Positions 4,975 through 7,666 of a stretch of DNA of 7,666 bases are shown here, one piece after another (positions within the stretch are counted from its first letter, which is position 1; each line of letters opens with the position of its first letter). The stretch is from Acidilobaceae archaeon (GTDB taxonomy: Archaea > Thermoproteota > Thermoprotei_A > Sulfolobales > Acidilobaceae). The DNA lies in the NCBI GenBank assembly GCA_026985385.1, contig JALSQM010000124.1, positions 1-7,666 on the forward strand. Reading direction: 5' to 3'. The notes below the pieces were generated by a model. It was not told the origin of the DNA. It did not search any database and saw only the letters and a program-made list of their open reading frames with translations. The position numbers were made by a program, and so were the translations under genes.

Positions 4975-6909
4975 GTGGAGTTAGACCCCGTCACAGAGGC
5001 TTTCTACGCCTTCGCAGAGGCTCTAGCCTCGACGCTCGGAGTCGAGAGGGGCGAAGTCGAGAGGCTGATAGTCAAGCCCCCGAGGGAGGAGTATGGGGAC
5101 TACGGCTTCCCACTCATGCGATACGCCCGGGCTAGGGGTGTGGAGCCCCGGGAGGCAGTGGAGAGGGTCTCGGAGACACTGAGGGAGCGGGGGATTGACT
5201 GGGCGTCGATAGAGCTAGCGGGGGGCTTCGCCAACCTGAAGGTTGACGCCGCAAGGGCTGCTGGGAGGCTATTCAAGCTACTCGAGAAGGGCTGGATCCC
5301 GGGGCCCCCCAGGGTTGAGGAGCCCCAAGTGATAGTGGTCGAGCACACGAGCGCGAACCCCATACACCCACTCCACATGGGCCACGCCAGGAACAGCGCC
5401 CTCGGCGACGCCCTCTCGAGACTCCTCGCCGCGAGGGGTCACAGGGTTAACAGGAGGTTCTACATAAACGACGCAGGCCTCCAAGCCGCCTATGCCGTCC
5501 TAGGCTTCAAGATACTAGGGCTCGACCCCCTCGAGGCGGCTGAGAGTGCCGGCGTAAAGCCTGACGAGCTAGTGGGCTGGGTCTACGCTTCCACATACAC
5601 CGCGGTGGAAGCCGAGGCCGCCAAGAGGAGCGGAGCCCCCAGGGAGAAGCTTGAGGAGCTGGCCCTCCACCTAGCGAGGCTAGAGGAGGCCGAGCCCGTC
5701 ACGGGGGCCCTCAGCAGGATACTAGACTACATGGCCTCCTCCGAGGACCCAGAGGCCGAGGCAGCCAAGATCCTGAGGGAGGTCGAATTCCGAGTCGAGC
5801 CCACGGCCAGCCTTGCTAGGAGGGTAGCCGAGGCGGCCCTCAAGGGTATAAGGGAGACCCTCGAGAGGCTCGGCGTAAGCTTTGATGCATGGGACTGGGA
5901 GACAGACCTCCTATGGAGCGGGAGGGTAGCCAGGATCCTCGAGGAGGCCCGTAGGAGCAGGTTCTACACGAGGCATAAGGGGGCCGAGGCACTCGACATA
6001 CCTAGGATTGTCAGGGAGCTAGTCGAACCCGACCCGGAGGCGAGGGCCTCTATAAAGCTGCCCCGGGGCTTCGAGGTGCCGCCCCTGATACTGACTAGGA
6101 GCGATGGCACGACACTCTATACAACGAGGGATCTGGCATACACACTATACAAGTACGAGGTAACTGGGGCTGATAGGGTCATAAACGTTATAGGAGCCGA
6201 GCAGAGGCTGCCCCAGCTACAGCTTAGACTCGCCCTCCTGGGCCTCGGGTATAGGAGGGAGGCCCTCAACCTAATCCACTACGACTACGAGATGGTGAAC
6301 GTCCCCGGGAGGAGGATGAGCAGTAGGAGGGGAATCATAGTAGCCGTCGATGAAATACTAGACGAGGTTAAGGCGAGGGCTGTCGAGGAGGTGAGAGCCA
6401 GGAACCCCGGGGCTCCCAGGGAGTGGATCGAGGACGTCGCTGAGAGGATAGCCGTTGGGGCCCTGCGCTTCGCCCTGCTACGCACGAGCGCGCCTAGGCC
6501 CATCACGTTCGACCCCGAGAAGGCCCTGGACCTAAAGGAGAATAGCGGCCCCTACCTACAATACACCTACGCCAGGACGGTCGGCATACTCTCCAAGCAC
6601 GGCCCCATAGACTACGGCTCAGCCGACCCCCGCGAGTGCGCCGAGCCTCCTAGGAGGGGGCTCATGATCGAAGCCTTGAGACTCCCCGTTGTAGCGGCGA
6701 GGGCCGCGGACAGCCTTGCACCCGAGGATCTAGCAGTTTTCCTCCTAGGCCTGGCTGATAGGTTTAACTCCTGGTACCAGAAGGAGAGCGTCATACACGA
6801 CCCGAACCCCGCCTCTAGGGAGTGCAAGGCCGCGCTCGTAGAACTCACAAAGAGGAGCCTCGAGGCGGGCCTCACGCTCCTGGGGATCCCGCTAACGCCT
6901 AGAATGTAG
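4975..6909 (+). CDS. argS: Arginyl-tRNA synthetase
   Basis: This 644-residue class I aminoacyl-tRNA synthetase charges tRNA-Arg with arginine in the cytoplasm. The N-terminal ArgRS additional domain (about 1-110) contains GDYGFPL (41-47) and GGFANLKV (83-90). The catalytic Rossmann domain starts at VVEHTSANPIHPLHMGH, with the HIGH signature as HMGH (134-137), then RRFYINDAGLQ (160-170). TLYTTRDLAY (380-389) and VIGAEQ (405-410) follow. The KMSKS equivalent is RMSSRRG (447-453), close to the MSSRxG form usual in archaeal ArgRS. The anticodon-binding domain has the conserved ENSGPYLQYTYAR (522-534) and ends LLGIPLTPRM, with the family's usual terminal Met. Length is normal and nothing is missing. 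The start is GTG 4975, fitted by the TATA-like box and the leader GGGGGAG. It is 36 bp from the PTPS-like gene, so partial read-through from that cluster is possible. Confidence 0.98.
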   Translation: MELDPVTEAFYAFAEALASTLGVERGEVERLIVKPPREEYGDYGFPLMRYARARGVEPREAVERVSETLRERGIDWASIELAGGFANLKVDAARAAGRLFKLLEKGWIPGPPRVEEPQVIVVEHTSANPIHPLHMGHARNSALGDALSRLLAARGHRVNRRFYINDAGLQAAYAVLGFKILGLDPLEAAESAGVKPDELVGWVYASTYTAVEAEAAKRSGAPREKLEELALHLARLEEAEPVTGALSRILDYMASSEDPEAEAAKILREVEFRVEPTASLARRVAEAALKGIRETLERLGVSFDAWDWETDLLWSGRVARILEEARRSRFYTRHKGAEALDIPRIVRELVEPDPEARASIKLPRGFEVPPLILTRSDGTTLYTTRDLAYTLYKYEVTGADRVINVIGAEQRLPQLQLRLALLGLGYRREALNLIHYDYEMVNVPGRRMSSRRGIIVAVDEILDEVKARAVEEVRARNPGAPREWIEDVAERIAVGALRFALLRTSAPRPITFDPEKALDLKENSGPYLQYTYARTVGILSKHGPIDYGSADPRECAEPPRRGLMIEALRLPVVAARAADSLAPEDLAVFLLGLADRFNSWYQKESVIHDPNPASRECKAALVELTKRSLEAGLTLLGIPLTPRM

Positions 6910-6934
6910 GGCGGGGTCTGCAAGGCTCTTAAGC

Positions 6935-6951
6935 CCCTGCCTTGAGCAGGG
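6935..6951 (+). other. GC-rich hairpin between argS and nadA
   Basis: CCCTGC, loop CTTGA, GCAGGG forms a perfect 6-bp stem 25 nt after the argS stop. No T tract follows. It may be a 3' end structure of the argS mRNA or chance. Confidence 0.3.
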
Positions 6952-6974
6952 CACTACCCCTCGCCCTCTAGGGG

Positions 6975-6981
6975 ATTTAAT
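6975..6981 (+). promoter_or_regulatory. TATA-like box upstream of nadA, with flanking inverted repeat
   Basis: ATTTAAT centres about 38 bp before the nadA ATG, predicting a start site near 7004 and a leader of about 12 nt. Immediately before it, CCCCT (6957-6961) and AGGGG (6970-6974) form an inverted repeat with an 8-nt gap that could be a protein-binding site or BRE-side structure; this is speculative. An earlier CTTAAG (6928-6933) is a weaker candidate box. Confidence 0.5.
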
Positions 6982-7015
6982 CCTTCGAGAACGATTGTTC
7001 CCTAAGGCGGTGTGC

Positions 7016-7666
7016 ATGGGATCGGCGGCCTATCTCGAGAGGCTTGAGGAGCTGAAGAGGTCTAGGAGGGCAGTCATATTGGCCCACAACTACACTCTAC
7101 CCGAGGTTCAGGATGCAGCAGACTTCGTTGGAGACAGCCTGGAGCTGGCATTGAAGGCTTCAAAGACGGACGCGGACGTCATAGTACTCGCCGGCGTCAG
7201 GTTCATGGCCGAGGTAGCTAAGGCCCTGAACCCGGATCGTATCGTCATACACCCAGAGCCTAGGGCTGGCTGCCCCCTAGCGGACTATGCGAGCCCCCAG
7301 AGGCTGCTAGAGGCCAAGGCCGAGCATCCCGGGGCCCCTCTAGTCATATACGTGAACTCTACAGTCGAAGCAAAGGCTGTATCCGACTACGTCGTCACCA
7401 GCGCCTCGGCGGTGGAGGCCGTTAGGAGGCTTGACTCGGAGACGATCCTCTTCGCCCCCGACAGGAACCTGGCGGAGTGGGTCCAGGAGAACGTGCCCGA
7501 TAAGAGGGTTGTGCCCGTACCAAGGGAGGGGCACTGCCCCGTCCACGAGTACCTTGTGACTCCCTACTACCTCGAGAGAGCCCTCAGGGAGCACCCGGGA
7601 GCCCATGTCCTAGTGCACCCCGAGGCCCCTAGGGAGGCTAGGAGGATGGCGGAGTTCGTTGGCAGC
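7016..7666 (+). CDS. nadA: Quinolinate synthase A, 5' part (3' end outside window)
   Basis: The window holds the first 217 residues of NadA, usually about 300 aa in archaea. NadA condenses iminoaspartate with dihydroxyacetone phosphate to quinolinate, the first ring intermediate of NAD synthesis, using an oxygen-sensitive [4Fe-4S] cluster. Family motifs are AHNYTLPEVQDAADFVGDSL (23-42), GVRFMAE (60-66), the first cluster Cys86 in AGCPLADY (codon 7271-7273), YVNSTVEAKAVSDYVVTS, FAPDRNLAEWV, and the second cluster Cys174 in EGHCPVHEY (7535-7537). The third cysteine should lie beyond the edge. ATG 7016 is preceded by AAGGCGGTG, a near Shine-Dalgarno match ending 3 nt before it; an in-frame GTG at 7010 would add only two residues. 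A TATA-like box upstream suggests its own transcript. No nadB or nadC is visible in the window. Confidence 0.97.
   Translation, partial: MGSAAYLERLEELKRSRRAVILAHNYTLPEVQDAADFVGDSLELALKASKTDADVIVLAGVRFMAEVAKALNPDRIVIHPEPRAGCPLADYASPQRLLEAKAEHPGAPLVIYVNSTVEAKAVSDYVVTSASAVEAVRRLDSETILFAPDRNLAEWVQENVPDKRVVPVPREGHCPVHEYLVTPYYLERALREHPGAHVLVHPEAPREARRMAEFVGS

Noticed and set aside
6935..6951. Bacterial-type intrinsic terminator after argS
   Set aside because: The stem is good but no T tract follows, and archaeal termination relies on oligo-T without needing a hairpin.
1..7666. tRNA, rRNA, C/D-box sRNA, CRISPR array or insertion sequence
   Set aside because: I scanned both strands by eye and found no cloverleaf, RTGATGA/CTGA pair in an intergenic region, regularly spaced repeats, transposase-like protein or terminal inverted repeats.

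Overview
The window looks like part of a hyperthermophilic crenarchaeal chromosome, most likely Desulfurococcales-like. It is GC-rich, nearly all Arg codons are AGG/AGA, and Ile ATA and Leu CTA are frequent. Starts are often GTG, Shine-Dalgarno sites are of the GGAGGTG type, and TATA-like boxes lie close upstream of several genes. This placement is an inference; no rRNA or other taxonomic marker is present.

Layout. (1) Positions 1-1093, + strand: the 3' three quarters of a gene of the 4-hydroxybutyryl-CoA dehydratase / HpaB flavoprotein family. It has lost several residues that define the true dehydratase. (2) 1094-1349: a 256-bp gap with a small inverted repeat and two T5 tracts. (3) 3519 down to 1350, - strand: a two-gene operon for a split B12-dependent acyl-CoA mutase, with a 566-aa catalytic subunit overlapping a B12-binding subunit. 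General annotation would say methylmalonyl-CoA mutase, but the two classic substrate positions read Phe and Gln, the isobutyryl-CoA mutase signature. (4) About 3520-3631: a divergent promoter region with one symmetric TATA element. (5) 3632-4938, + strand: a compact cluster of a BtuF-like cobalamin-binding protein without a visible signal peptide, a 42-residue one-helix membrane peptide, and a divergent PTPS/QueD-like protein. (6) 4975-6909: arginyl-tRNA synthetase behind its own TATA-like box. (7) 7016 to the window end: the first 217 residues of quinolinate synthase NadA.

How they fit together. The mutase operon and the BtuF-like gene are divergent neighbours with a shared promoter region, which suggests a cobalamin supply or handling function beside a cobalamin enzyme. 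The dehydratase-family gene converges on the mutase operon and also belongs to a C4 acyl-CoA enzyme family. A local C4 acyl-CoA module is therefore plausible but unproven. ArgS and NadA look like ordinary housekeeping genes. The most interesting points are the mutase specificity residues, the in-frame TAG between the BtuF-like protein and a membrane-anchor-like peptide, and the PTPS-like protein that lacks catalytic residues.
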